From NCBI GenBank assembly GCA_947460525.1, contig CANHIV010000079.1:1-5979 (forward strand): a stretch of 5,979 nucleotides of DNA, in the 5' to 3' direction. Made by a program: the position numbers and the translations under genes. This document shows, one piece after another, positions 1-5,720 of this stretch. This stretch comes from Flavobacteriales bacterium. GTDB lineage: Bacteria > Bacteroidota > Bacteroidia > Flavobacteriales_D > Sanyastnellaceae. The notes under the pieces were generated by a model. The model did not search any database and had not been told where the DNA came from. It saw only the letters and a program-made list of their open reading frames with translations. The stretch's first letter is position 1, and the number at the start of each line of letters is the position of its first letter.

Positions 1-378
1 ATTCTTCCTCATCCGATGGAAAGAACAAGTGACGAATTTTGGCAAAGAACACAATCGTATTACAAAGAATATTTTTCAGGAATTGCAGTGTCCTTTCCAA
101 GTGATCCTTCCGTTAAAAGTTATGAATTGTTTGATCAAGCACCTTTGGCCTTGGCCTCCATTAGTAGCGTGAATATTGAGCGATTGTTTTGTGGCTACAA
201 GACGCTGTATGCACCGATTGGCGCTGAGCACGCCTTTTTTTCGGGATCATCTTTGGACAATGTTGTCGCCAGAACGCCAGAGCGATTGATGCAGTTGTTG
301 GAACAGGGAATGGAAATGAGTGAAGATGAATTTTTCAGCACCTTTGATTTAGAAAATTACCGACATCTCAGCGATTAA
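1..378 (+). CDS. C-terminal part of a probable GT-B-type glycosyl/glycerophosphotransferase (5' end outside window)
   Basis: The reading frame is open from base 1 to the TAA at 376-378, giving 125 visible residues. An ATG at 16 exists, but the frame continues upstream of it (Ile-Leu-Pro-His-Pro before the Met) and there is no room for a start signal, so I treat the gene as truncated by the window edge. Visible landmarks are an ILPHP strand at the very start, then SYELFDQAPLALASISSVN and ERLFCGYKTLYAPIG, then a TPERLMQLLEQG helix near the end. This order (strand with HP, a helix and strand ending in a Ser-Ser/Glu segment, a 'gk.vly.p' strand, a final 'peeL...L' helix) is how the C-terminal Rossmann half of GT-B enzymes of the capsule, polysialyltransferase or CDP-glycerol type usually reads. 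That assignment is pattern-based inference; no catalytic residue can be confirmed. The gene converges on the thioredoxin-fold gene, and the two stop codons share TTAA at 375-378. Confidence 0.72.
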   Translation: MLPHPMERTSDEFWQRTQSYYKEYFSGIAVSFPSDPSVKSYELFDQAPLALASISSVNIERLFCGYKTLYAPIGAEHAFFSGSSLDNVVARTPERLMQLLEQGMEMSEDEFFSTFDLENYRHLSD

Positions 379-384
379 TTTTCT
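351..384. repeat. 9-bp AT-rich inverted repeat at the convergent gene junction
   Basis: AGAAAATTA (351-359) and TAATTTTCT (376-384) are perfect reverse complements separated by 16 bases, and the right arm covers the + strand stop codon. With only two G/C pairs the hairpin would be weak, and no T-run follows, so calling it a terminator is not justified. It is the only dyad I see near this 3'-to-3' junction and could at most help end transcription from both sides. Confidence 0.25.
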
Positions 385-1901
385 TTCCAAGTTCCTTTCC
401 CTATCTGATCGGGGTGAGCAAGTAACCACTTTTCAATTTGAGCGCCAACTCCAGCTTCTGGAAGTTTGGTATAATCTTGAACATACTTGCCGTCAGGGGT
501 AATGAGAATAGCATGCGGAAGTGCATTGATGCAATAGATCTCTCTAAGTTCGGGGACATTTCCAGCATACAGCATTTGACATTTCCACTTCTTGCCTTTG
601 GTGGCTTTGCGCCATGATTCCTCTTTGTCGTCCATGCAAATAGCCACAACATTGAAATCTCCTTGAATGGAATTGGCCATGTTCTCAGTGGCTTGCAACT
701 GCTTCATGGCATAACCGTTCCAAGTTGCATAGAAAAACACATAGGTGAGTTTTCCTTCCCATTCCTTGGCTTGATGGGGTTTGCTTTTTAAGTCAATCGA
801 AGTGAAATCTGTAGCCAAGGCGTTCTTCTTGCAGTGATGGGCTTGATCAATCAGTTGAAGTGCGCAATTTTTTATCTCCTTAGAAGTTGTTCGATCCGCC
901 AATTGCTGTAGCAAAGCATCATGAAGTGCAATGGGGATTTGATTGCGTGAAAGCATGTCCCTTAAGGATATCGCATAGGCCAATTGCCTATTGGGTAAAG
1001 AGGGGATAATGGGGAATTTGGCAAAGTGAAGTTCAATACTATCCAATTGGCCACTTTGCAAAGCTTTTTGAGCAGAAAGAAAATGGGCCTTTGGGTTTTG
1101 TGTGAACAACGTCGAAAATATCATTTCTGCGCATTGAACAAAGGCGGGATGATGAAGGGGTATAGACGAGTTGGCGAATAATTCAGCAATAACTTGTGAT
1201 TTACTCTTTCCAGCCACCATCTCCATTTTGGCCATGTCATAATCTCGCAGTTGTTGAAGAAATACCAGTTGTGATTCGCATGAATTGAGAACCGTGTCCT
1301 GAAAATTTTGCACCATTTTTCTAAAATTAGAAGTGGTAATGCTATCGCGATTATTGAGGTCGGTGGGAAAAAGATCAGGTTTGTTTTTGGAATGCTTGAG
1401 CAATTGCACGCGCTGCGTCTCTGAACCAGAAAATTCTTGCAGCGCATAATCGTAATAATGGGCGTTCAGAAAAGTTTCGTATTTCTTAAAGTAACGAACA
1501 GCGGAAGTATGCAAACTGTCTGATCCATTGATCAAAGCCACGGGAAATTCTATTTTATCATACCGGATGGCGGTTTCTTCGGAAATGGGTGCTATGCCGA
1601 TGGTATAATGCCCGTTACAATTGCCATAAAAAACACCCTCAAATCTTCCTGTTCGGATATAAAAAACACGTGTTTCGGATGTAAGTATTTCGGAACTTTC
1701 AAGTCGAAAAAAACCATTTTCATCCGCGGTGCACCGTGCAATGGTTTTTCTTTCCATGGAGACAAAGTCCAATGCCATCTCTAGTGTAACGGACGCTTGG
1801 GCAAAGGAGGTCGCAGTACCCTCAATGGTTATGGCCCACAGCGGCAAACTGAGGCAATTGAGAAAGAGAATTAAAATCAATGACCATTTATTCTTCACCA
1901 T
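375..1901 (-). CDS. Exported thioredoxin-fold (TlpA-like) protein with no CxxC active site
   Basis: This is a 508-residue protein from ATG 1901. That start gives a clean Sec signal peptide: MVKNKW, a hydrophobic core of about residues 7-21, then SLPLWA with likely cleavage after Ala23. In-frame ATGs at 1937 and 1988 would add 12 or 29 polar residues inside coaD and are less likely. Residues about 24-110 look like a small beta-rich domain with a 'ADENGFFRLES' turn, as in the N-terminal domains of many Bacteroidota TlpA proteins. Residues about 130-355 are a long, mainly helical region I cannot assign. Residues about 366-497 are thioredoxin-like: FFYATW before the active-site loop, a VVAICMDD strand, ALPHAILI with the cis-Pro at about 462, then TPDGKYV. 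The CxxC position (395-398, codons at 708-719) reads Asn-Gly-Tyr-Ala, so dithiol-disulfide exchange by the usual mechanism is impossible. Asn15-Cys16 is not a lipobox, so a periplasmic protein is more likely than a lipoprotein. It overlaps coaD by 14 bp and is the last gene of the operon. The fold is well supported; the function is unknown. Confidence 0.88.
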   Translation of the reverse strand: MVKNKWSLILILFLNCLSLPLWAITIEGTATSFAQASVTLEMALDFVSMERKTIARCTADENGFFRLESSEILTSETRVFYIRTGRFEGVFYGNCNGHYTIGIAPISEETAIRYDKIEFPVALINGSDSLHTSAVRYFKKYETFLNAHYYDYALQEFSGSETQRVQLLKHSKNKPDLFPTDLNNRDSITTSNFRKMVQNFQDTVLNSCESQLVFLQQLRDYDMAKMEMVAGKSKSQVIAELFANSSIPLHHPAFVQCAEMIFSTLFTQNPKAHFLSAQKALQSGQLDSIELHFAKFPIIPSLPNRQLAYAISLRDMLSRNQIPIALHDALLQQLADRTTSKEIKNCALQLIDQAHHCKKNALATDFTSIDLKSKPHQAKEWEGKLTYVFFYATWNGYAMKQLQATENMANSIQGDFNVVAICMDDKEESWRKATKGKKWKCQMLYAGNVPELREIYCINALPHAILITPDGKYVQDYTKLPEAGVGAQIEKWLLAHPDQIGKGTWKEN

Positions 1902-2358
1902 AGACTTGAATATTCTTTGGCAAGAACGCTGAAACATCCCCTTTATTTCGAAGTATTTCTCTGACAATGGTGGAGTGTATAAATGCATATTGAATGTCAG
2001 TGAAAATAAGGATGGTCTCTATATTCGGATAGAGCGATTTGTTCATGTGGGCGATGGATCGCTCATATTCAAAATCTCCTCCATTGCGTATGCCGCGCAA
2101 AAGAAATTGTGCGCCAATGGATTTACAATAATCAATCGTTAGTCCGTCGTATTGCTCAACGCGAACATTGGACAAATGGGCTACTGCGCCTTTACACCAT
2201 TCTACACGCTGCTCAAGCGGGAACATGTAATTTTTTGAAGTGTTGGTGCCGATGCCAATGATGATTTCGTCAAACAAGCTTGCGCATCTTTCGATAACAT
2301 TCACGTGCCCCAGAGTGATGGGGTCAAAGGATCCTGGAAATACGGCGATTCTCTTCAT
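1888..2358 (-). CDS. coaD: Phosphopantetheine adenylyltransferase (PPAT)
   Basis: This 156-residue cytoplasmic enzyme transfers AMP from ATP to 4'-phosphopantetheine, giving dephospho-CoA and pyrophosphate, the penultimate step of coenzyme A synthesis. The sequence shows the nucleotidyltransferase signature from the N-terminus: FPGSFDPITLGH with the T/HxGH motif at 15-18 (His18). Lys42 and the LLRGIRNGGDFEYE segment with Arg88 and Arg91 fall at the same numbers as the catalytic residues of E. coli CoaD. The C-terminal FIHSTIVREI (for the usual ISSTxVRE motif) and GDVSAFLP are also in place. Length is normal for the family (about 160). ATG 2358 is chosen because it begins exactly at the conserved MKRIAVFPG; the frame is open 20 codons further up, but that lies inside rsmD. 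The start overlaps the rsmD stop as ATGA, a typical arrangement for translational coupling. The 3' end overlaps the thioredoxin-fold gene. Confidence 0.97.
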   Translation of the reverse strand: MKRIAVFPGSFDPITLGHVNVIERCASLFDEIIIGIGTNTSKNYMFPLEQRVEWCKGAVAHLSNVRVEQYDGLTIDYCKSIGAQFLLRGIRNGGDFEYERSIAHMNKSLYPNIETILIFTDIQYAFIHSTIVREILRNKGDVSAFLPKNIQVYGEE

Positions 2359-2891
2359 TGGGCTAATTTCGAAAAAAAACTGAAGTGCACGTGACCAAAT
2401 CTTTTTTCCTTGAAGCAATGGGGGTGTTGTTCAAAATGTTGGGCTTTGCCATGTTCAAGAACCAGTATGCCGTTGTCTTTCAACAAGGGGATGCACAATT
2501 CTGGAAGTTCAGATAGGGAGGGCAATTCGTACGGAGGGTCGGCGATTATCAAATCATATTGCGCGGTGCCTGTTTTTGTCCAAACCAACACATCGGCTTT
2601 AATGGCTTGCGCATTTTTAAATTGAAATTGCACGAGGTTTTTTTTGATTTGCTGCACGTGGCTGGCATGTTTCTCTACCATCGTGCACATCATTGCACCA
2701 CGCGATAAGCATTCCATTCCCATTGCTCCGGTTCCTGAAAACAAATCCAACACTTGTGATTCTTCCCATTCCAGAAGGTGATGTAAGGTGTTCATCAATC
2801 CCTCTTTCGCAAAATCAGTGGTGGGTCGACCTTGAAAATTTTTCAATACGGGTAAAGGATGCCCTTTGAATTTTCCTCCGATTATGCGCAT
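2355..2891 (-). CDS. rsmD: 16S rRNA (guanine966-N2)-methyltransferase RsmD
   Basis: This is a 178-residue SAM-dependent methyltransferase that modifies G966 of 16S rRNA during 30S assembly (the role is known for the family). Visible features are the N-terminal MRIIGGKFKGHPL and RPTTDFAKEGLMN (residues 22-34), typical of RsmD; SAM-binding motif I LDLFSGTGAMG (48-58); an acidic VEK at the end of strand 2 (72-74); and the catalytic motif IV IIADPPYE with DPPY at 118-121. Length is normal (about 180). ATG 2891 is chosen because the conserved MRIIGG starts there; a longer open frame to 2975 adds only residues overlapping DUF3822. The gene overlaps DUF3822 by 10 bp and coaD by 4 bp (ATGA). Its last codons contain a run of eight T's, described separately. 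Confidence 0.95.
   Translation of the reverse strand: MRIIGGKFKGHPLPVLKNFQGRPTTDFAKEGLMNTLHHLLEWEESQVLDLFSGTGAMGMECLSRGAMMCTMVEKHASHVQQIKKNLVQFQFKNAQAIKADVLVWTKTGTAQYDLIIADPPYELPSLSELPELCIPLLKDNGILVLEHGKAQHFEQHPHCFKEKRFGHVHFSFFSKLAQ
2372..2379 (-). other. T8 homopolymer in register for -1 slippage at the rsmD-coaD junction
   Basis: On the coding (-) strand the rsmD codons read AGT TTT TTT TCG, so T TTT TTT sits exactly in the X XXY YYZ register of a -1 slippery heptamer (bases 2379-2373), at RsmD residues 171-173. The coaD frame is the -1 frame of rsmD and is open here, so one slip would read Phe-Glu-Ile-Ser-Pro straight into the coaD Met. The homopolymer and frame relation are seen directly; any functional slippage is inference. 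Confidence 0.3.
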
Positions 2892-3694
2892 AACGTGTGC
2901 ATCAAAATTGAATAATAGTAATGTGCGGGCAGGACGCAACTTGGAGGCAATTGGAGTCCCAATGGCGTTTTCCAAAGTTGAACATCGGTATAATAATGCG
3001 ACAAGGTTTCTATCAAGTCATCGCCAATGCCTTTGCCCATAAGAACAATAGGAAGGTCTTGGGATTCTGCATTCTGCTGCAATGCTGCAGAAATAAAGTA
3101 AAGGACGTCCTCTGTTGATTTGGCATCGAATTGATTCAGCAAAATGCGTTGACCATGGTGTATCAATTGCAGACACAATTTTTCCGCTTCTAACCAGGCA
3201 AAGAGCACGTTGCTTTGCTCACTAGGGGGAGACAATTGTAGCCACATTTTAATGGCACAATTGACCTGAGCCTGTGGGTAAAGCGCAGCAATGTGTTCAA
3301 TGTCTTTGCTATGTCGATGAATCAAAATGTTGTTTTCTTGAGGGATGGATTGATGCCCCAACATAGCATTGGTGGTGGGCTCTATCCAAATGGACAATTG
3401 TTCCGCATCAAAAAAAGATTGCGGAATGACGGTCCAAGTTTCGGCCGAAAAGCTGATGGTTACTTTTCTAAAAAAGGGCTGAACCCATTGTCCTTGTTGC
3501 AAGGCTTGTGCAATTTGATGCGACAAAATGGGCATGTCCATCATCCAGATGGGCTGCTTGCTATGCATCTCGAAAAGACCAAGAAATAAGCCTTCAGAAT
3601 GAACATGAATGCCCAAATGCAAATGATCAGCTTGAGCTAACCATTCAGGTGAAAGACGCATAGAATGTGCATAATCCGTGGACAACATGGGCAT
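2882..3694 (-). CDS. DUF3822 family protein, first gene of the rsmD-coaD operon
   Basis: This is a 270-residue cytoplasmic protein without signal peptide or membrane segment. I recognise it as DUF3822, a Bacteroidota-restricted family of unknown function that I recall being placed in the actin/ASKHA-like fold group. Supporting segments are an N-terminal strand pair LHLGIHVHSEGLFLGLFE (25-42), the characteristic VTISFSAETWTVIPQSFFD (78-96), the middle LFAWLEAEKLCLQLIHHG (164-181), the FDAKSTEDVLYFISAALQQ segment (189-207) and a late PIVLMGKGIGDDLIETL (215-231). No phosphate-binding loop or other catalytic signature is evident, so it may be a non-catalytic scaffold (inference). ATG 3694 is used; ATGs at 3688 and 3661 are in frame and possible, and the stretch just upstream is A/T-rich without a Shine-Dalgarno sequence. 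It overlaps rsmD by 10 bp and diverges from the helicase across 68 bp, so its promoter should drive the whole four-gene run. Confidence 0.88.
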   Translation of the reverse strand: MPMLSTDYAHSMRLSPEWLAQADHLHLGIHVHSEGLFLGLFEMHSKQPIWMMDMPILSHQIAQALQQGQWVQPFFRKVTISFSAETWTVIPQSFFDAEQLSIWIEPTTNAMLGHQSIPQENNILIHRHSKDIEHIAALYPQAQVNCAIKMWLQLSPPSEQSNVLFAWLEAEKLCLQLIHHGQRILLNQFDAKSTEDVLYFISAALQQNAESQDLPIVLMGKGIGDDLIETLSHYYTDVQLWKTPLGLQLPPSCVLPAHYYYSILMHTLCA

Positions 3695-3762
3695 AACTTA
3701 TTTGCATCGCGAATCTACGATATCCATTGGTGTTTCCGTTCTTTGCATTCAAAATTGATCCG
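3695..3762. promoter_or_regulatory. Divergent intergenic region between DUF3822 operon and helicase
   Basis: These 68 bp are the only substantial non-coding DNA in the window and lie between two divergent start codons, so promoters for both directions are expected here or just inside the genes. I compared both strands with the Bacteroidota consensus (TTTG near -33, TAnnTTTG near -7) and found no correctly spaced pair; a CTTATTTG on the + strand at 3697-3704 is only a partial -7 match. The heptamer TTTGCAT occurs twice as a direct repeat, at 3701-3707 and 3742-3748. Promoter presence is inferred from gene layout, not from a recognised motif. Confidence 0.45.
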
Positions 3763-5211
3763 ATGAGTGAATCCTTAAGTAAGATGTTCGAAGAGCGTGC
3801 CTTGTCCTTTTTGCCTTTCCAACCCACGGAGGGGCAGTCAAGGTTGCTGCATGTATTTGGGCGTTTTGCAGCCACATCCAAACCTCGCTGTGCATTGTTG
3901 GTCAAGGGGTATGCGGGTACTGGAAAAACCACCACTGTTCAAGCCATGGTGCAAGCAGTGGAATCCTACGGATTAAAAGTGGTGTTGTTGGCCCCTACGG
4001 GAAGAGCAGCCAAGGTTTTGGCCAATTATACGGGCAAACCAGCAACAACCATCCACCGACAGATTTATTTTAAAAGATCCGACCGCAGCGGGAAGATTTG
4101 GTTTGAATTGAAGGAGAACAAAAGCGAAGACACGATTTTTATCGTTGATGAAGCTTCGATGATTGGTTCGGACCCTATGAATTTTAAGTTTGATGATTTG
4201 GCTTCTGGTGATGTGCTTGATGATTTGATTACGCACGTATACAGTGGAGAGCGTTGCAAGGTAATGTTTATAGGGGATGAGGCCCAGTTGCCTCCAGTAG
4301 GGAGTGACAAGAGCCCGGCTTTGGTGGCGGATGGGCTGAAGTTGAATTACGATCTTTTCTTGGCGGAAGTTCAGCTTAGGGAAGTTATCCGGCAAGCGCA
4401 AGATTCGGGGATTTTATTCAATGCCACATTGCTGCGTTATTTGATCGTTCAACGATCGGCGGATTATCCCAAGTTCTCCGTTCAGGGTTGGTCAGATATG
4501 GTGCGCGTAGAGAGTGATATTCAGCCATTGATTGAGTCCATGTACAGTGCTTATGGAATGGATGACACCATTATTATTACCCGCTCTAATAAGCGAGCCA
4601 ATCTTTACAACCAGCAAATTCGAACGCGCATTTTGGGTCATGAGGATGAGATCAATTCTGGTGACAGAATGATGGTCCTCAGAAATAGTGATTTCTGGTT
4701 GCAAAAGGAACACGAGTCCATTGGTTTCATTGCCAATGGCGATACCATTCAAATCAAGCGCATTCGTCAGTTTGAGGAGAGGGGAAGTTTTCGTTTTTGC
4801 AAAGCGGTGATTGAATTGGTGGATTATCCCGAATTGCCAGAGTTGGAAGTTATCTTATTGTGCAATCCTATCTATGAAGAAACGCCTGCGTTGTCTTCAG
4901 AGAAAATGAAAGAGTTGTGGAATTTGGTGGCCAAGGATTATGAAGACGAAGGCTTCACCAGAATGCGAAAGTTGATTCAGAAAGATCCGTATTACAACGC
5001 CATGCAGGTGAAGTTTGCCTATGCCATTACTTGTCACAAATCGCAAGGGGGACAATGGTCAGCGGTCTTTGTTGAGTCGGGGTATATTCCACCGGATATG
5101 GCGGCATATGAATGGAACAGGTGGATGTACACCGCGATGACCCGCAGCAAGAAAGAGGTTTTTCTTGTGGGTATGGGCGACGAATTTTTTGAAGAAGAAA
5201 GAAAAGAGTGA
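3763..5211 (+). CDS. SF1B DNA helicase, RecD/Dda-like, stand-alone
   Basis: This is a 482-residue ATP-dependent DNA helicase of the RecD/Pif1/Dda group, which unwinds DNA 5'-to-3'. Helicase motifs appear in order: Walker A GYAGTGKTT (49-57), motif Ia LLAPTGRAAKVL (75-86) followed by TTIHRQIY, Walker B/II IFIVDEASMI (125-134), motif III MFIGDEAQLPPVG (168-180), an LREVIRQAQDS segment (205-215) holding the motif-IV-type arginine, motif V YAITCHKSQGGQW (420-432) and motif VI YTAMTRSKKEVFLVG (456-470). The protein is close to T4 Dda in size and lacks the long N-terminal region of RecD2. No recB or recC lies alongside, so it is unlikely to be a RecBCD subunit. ATG 3763 is preferred: a TTG at 3727 could extend it by 12 residues (VFPFFAFKIDP type) without any family match, and ATG 3784 is a shorter option. 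The DNA upstream has no Shine-Dalgarno. It ends one base from the stop of the convergent phosphoribosyltransferase gene. Exact cellular role (replication restart, repair or recombination) is not readable from sequence. Confidence 0.95.
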   Translation: MSESLSKMFEERALSFLPFQPTEGQSRLLHVFGRFAATSKPRCALLVKGYAGTGKTTTVQAMVQAVESYGLKVVLLAPTGRAAKVLANYTGKPATTIHRQIYFKRSDRSGKIWFELKENKSEDTIFIVDEASMIGSDPMNFKFDDLASGDVLDDLITHVYSGERCKVMFIGDEAQLPPVGSDKSPALVADGLKLNYDLFLAEVQLREVIRQAQDSGILFNATLLRYLIVQRSADYPKFSVQGWSDMVRVESDIQPLIESMYSAYGMDDTIIITRSNKRANLYNQQIRTRILGHEDEINSGDRMMVLRNSDFWLQKEHESIGFIANGDTIQIKRIRQFEERGSFRFCKAVIELVDYPELPELEVILLCNPIYEETPALSSEKMKELWNLVAKDYEDEGFTRMRKLIQKDPYYNAMQVKFAYAITCHKSQGGQWSAVFVESGYIPPDMAAYEWNRWMYTAMTRSKKEVFLVGMGDEFFEEERKE

Positions 5212-5212
5212 A

Positions 5213-5719
5213 TTACTTGGTATTCATCAAATACACCTCAAAACCATCTTTGACATTTTCTACCTGAACATGCTCCTTGAAGTTGGTGGAGAGTGTTAAT
5301 CCCACAACATTGGCACTGATTGGAAATAGACGGTGTTCACGATTGATTAGCGCTGCTACTGACAAACGACTTGGATCCAAGTTGCAAAGAAACTGCGTGG
5401 CAAACATCAAGGTTTTTCCAGAATTGATGACATCATCGACCAAAACTACGCTTTTCTTTTTGAGGTCGATGTCTATGGAAAGTTGGGGAACAGATTTGTT
5501 TTTTTTGTCAAATGTGATTTTGCACAATTGAGCAGGGATAGATGAAACTTGCACAAAAGATTTGTGTAGCTCTTGTGCAAGTTCCCATCCCATTTTATCA
5601 ATCCCTATCAAGACAATTTCAGGGGCTCCATAGTGAACTTCATAAAGTTCTTGAGCCATGCGCAACAGTTTCTGACGAACCTGTTGCGCATTCAAGATGA
5701 GGGATTTTTCTGAAGACAT
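5213..5719 (-). CDS. PyrR-like type I phosphoribosyltransferase
   Basis: This 168-residue cytoplasmic protein has the type I phosphoribosyltransferase fold. The PRPP-binding loop VVLVDDVINSGKT is at 91-103 (usual form VLVDDVxxTGxT). The closest relative I can recognise is PyrR: it shares the N-terminal ILNAQQVRQKLLRMAQEL (8-25), the IVLIGIDKMGWELAQEL strand-helix (35-51), and ALINREHRLFPISANVVG (123-140), which parallels PyrR's 'DRGHRELPI.AD..G', followed by a Ser-Thr/Glu-His-Val-Gln-Val ending. Length is just under typical PyrR. PyrR proteins can act as uracil phosphoribosyltransferases and as RNA-binding attenuators of pyr operons, but no pyr gene or attenuator is seen here, so neither activity can be assigned. 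It starts one base after the lpdA stop, implying co-transcription with lpdA. The start at 5719 is the only sensible ATG. Confidence 0.88.
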   Translation of the reverse strand: MSSEKSLILNAQQVRQKLLRMAQELYEVHYGAPEIVLIGIDKMGWELAQELHKSFVQVSSIPAQLCKITFDKKNKSVPQLSIDIDLKKKSVVLVDDVINSGKTLMFATQFLCNLDPSRLSVAALINREHRLFPISANVVGLTLSTNFKEHVQVENVKDGFEVYLMNTK

Positions 5720-5720
5720 C

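Noticed and set aside
1850..1860. Possible lipobox around Cys16 of the thioredoxin-fold protein
   Set aside because: The residues before the Cys are Phe-Leu-Asn, and Asn at -1 does not fit the lipobox; Leu-Trp-Ala at 21-23 is a better signal peptidase I site.
2359..2418. Longer coaD start 20 codons upstream
   Set aside because: It lies entirely within rsmD and precedes the invariant MKRIAVFPG start; ATGA overlap at 2358 is the expected coupling arrangement.
3706..3724. Short palindromes TCGCGA and GATATC in the divergent gap
   Set aside because: Six-base palindromes are expected by chance and do not extend into longer dyads.
3727..3762. TTG-initiated 12-residue N-terminal extension of the helicase
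   Set aside because: It would use a rare start, adds a hydrophobic stretch with no family match, consumes half of the divergent promoter gap, and ATG 3763 begins naturally.
3973..4401. A 142-codon open frame on the - strand inside the helicase gene
   Set aside because: It lies wholly antisense to the helicase motifs, has no family resemblance and an implausible composition; a shadow of strong codon constraint on the other strand.
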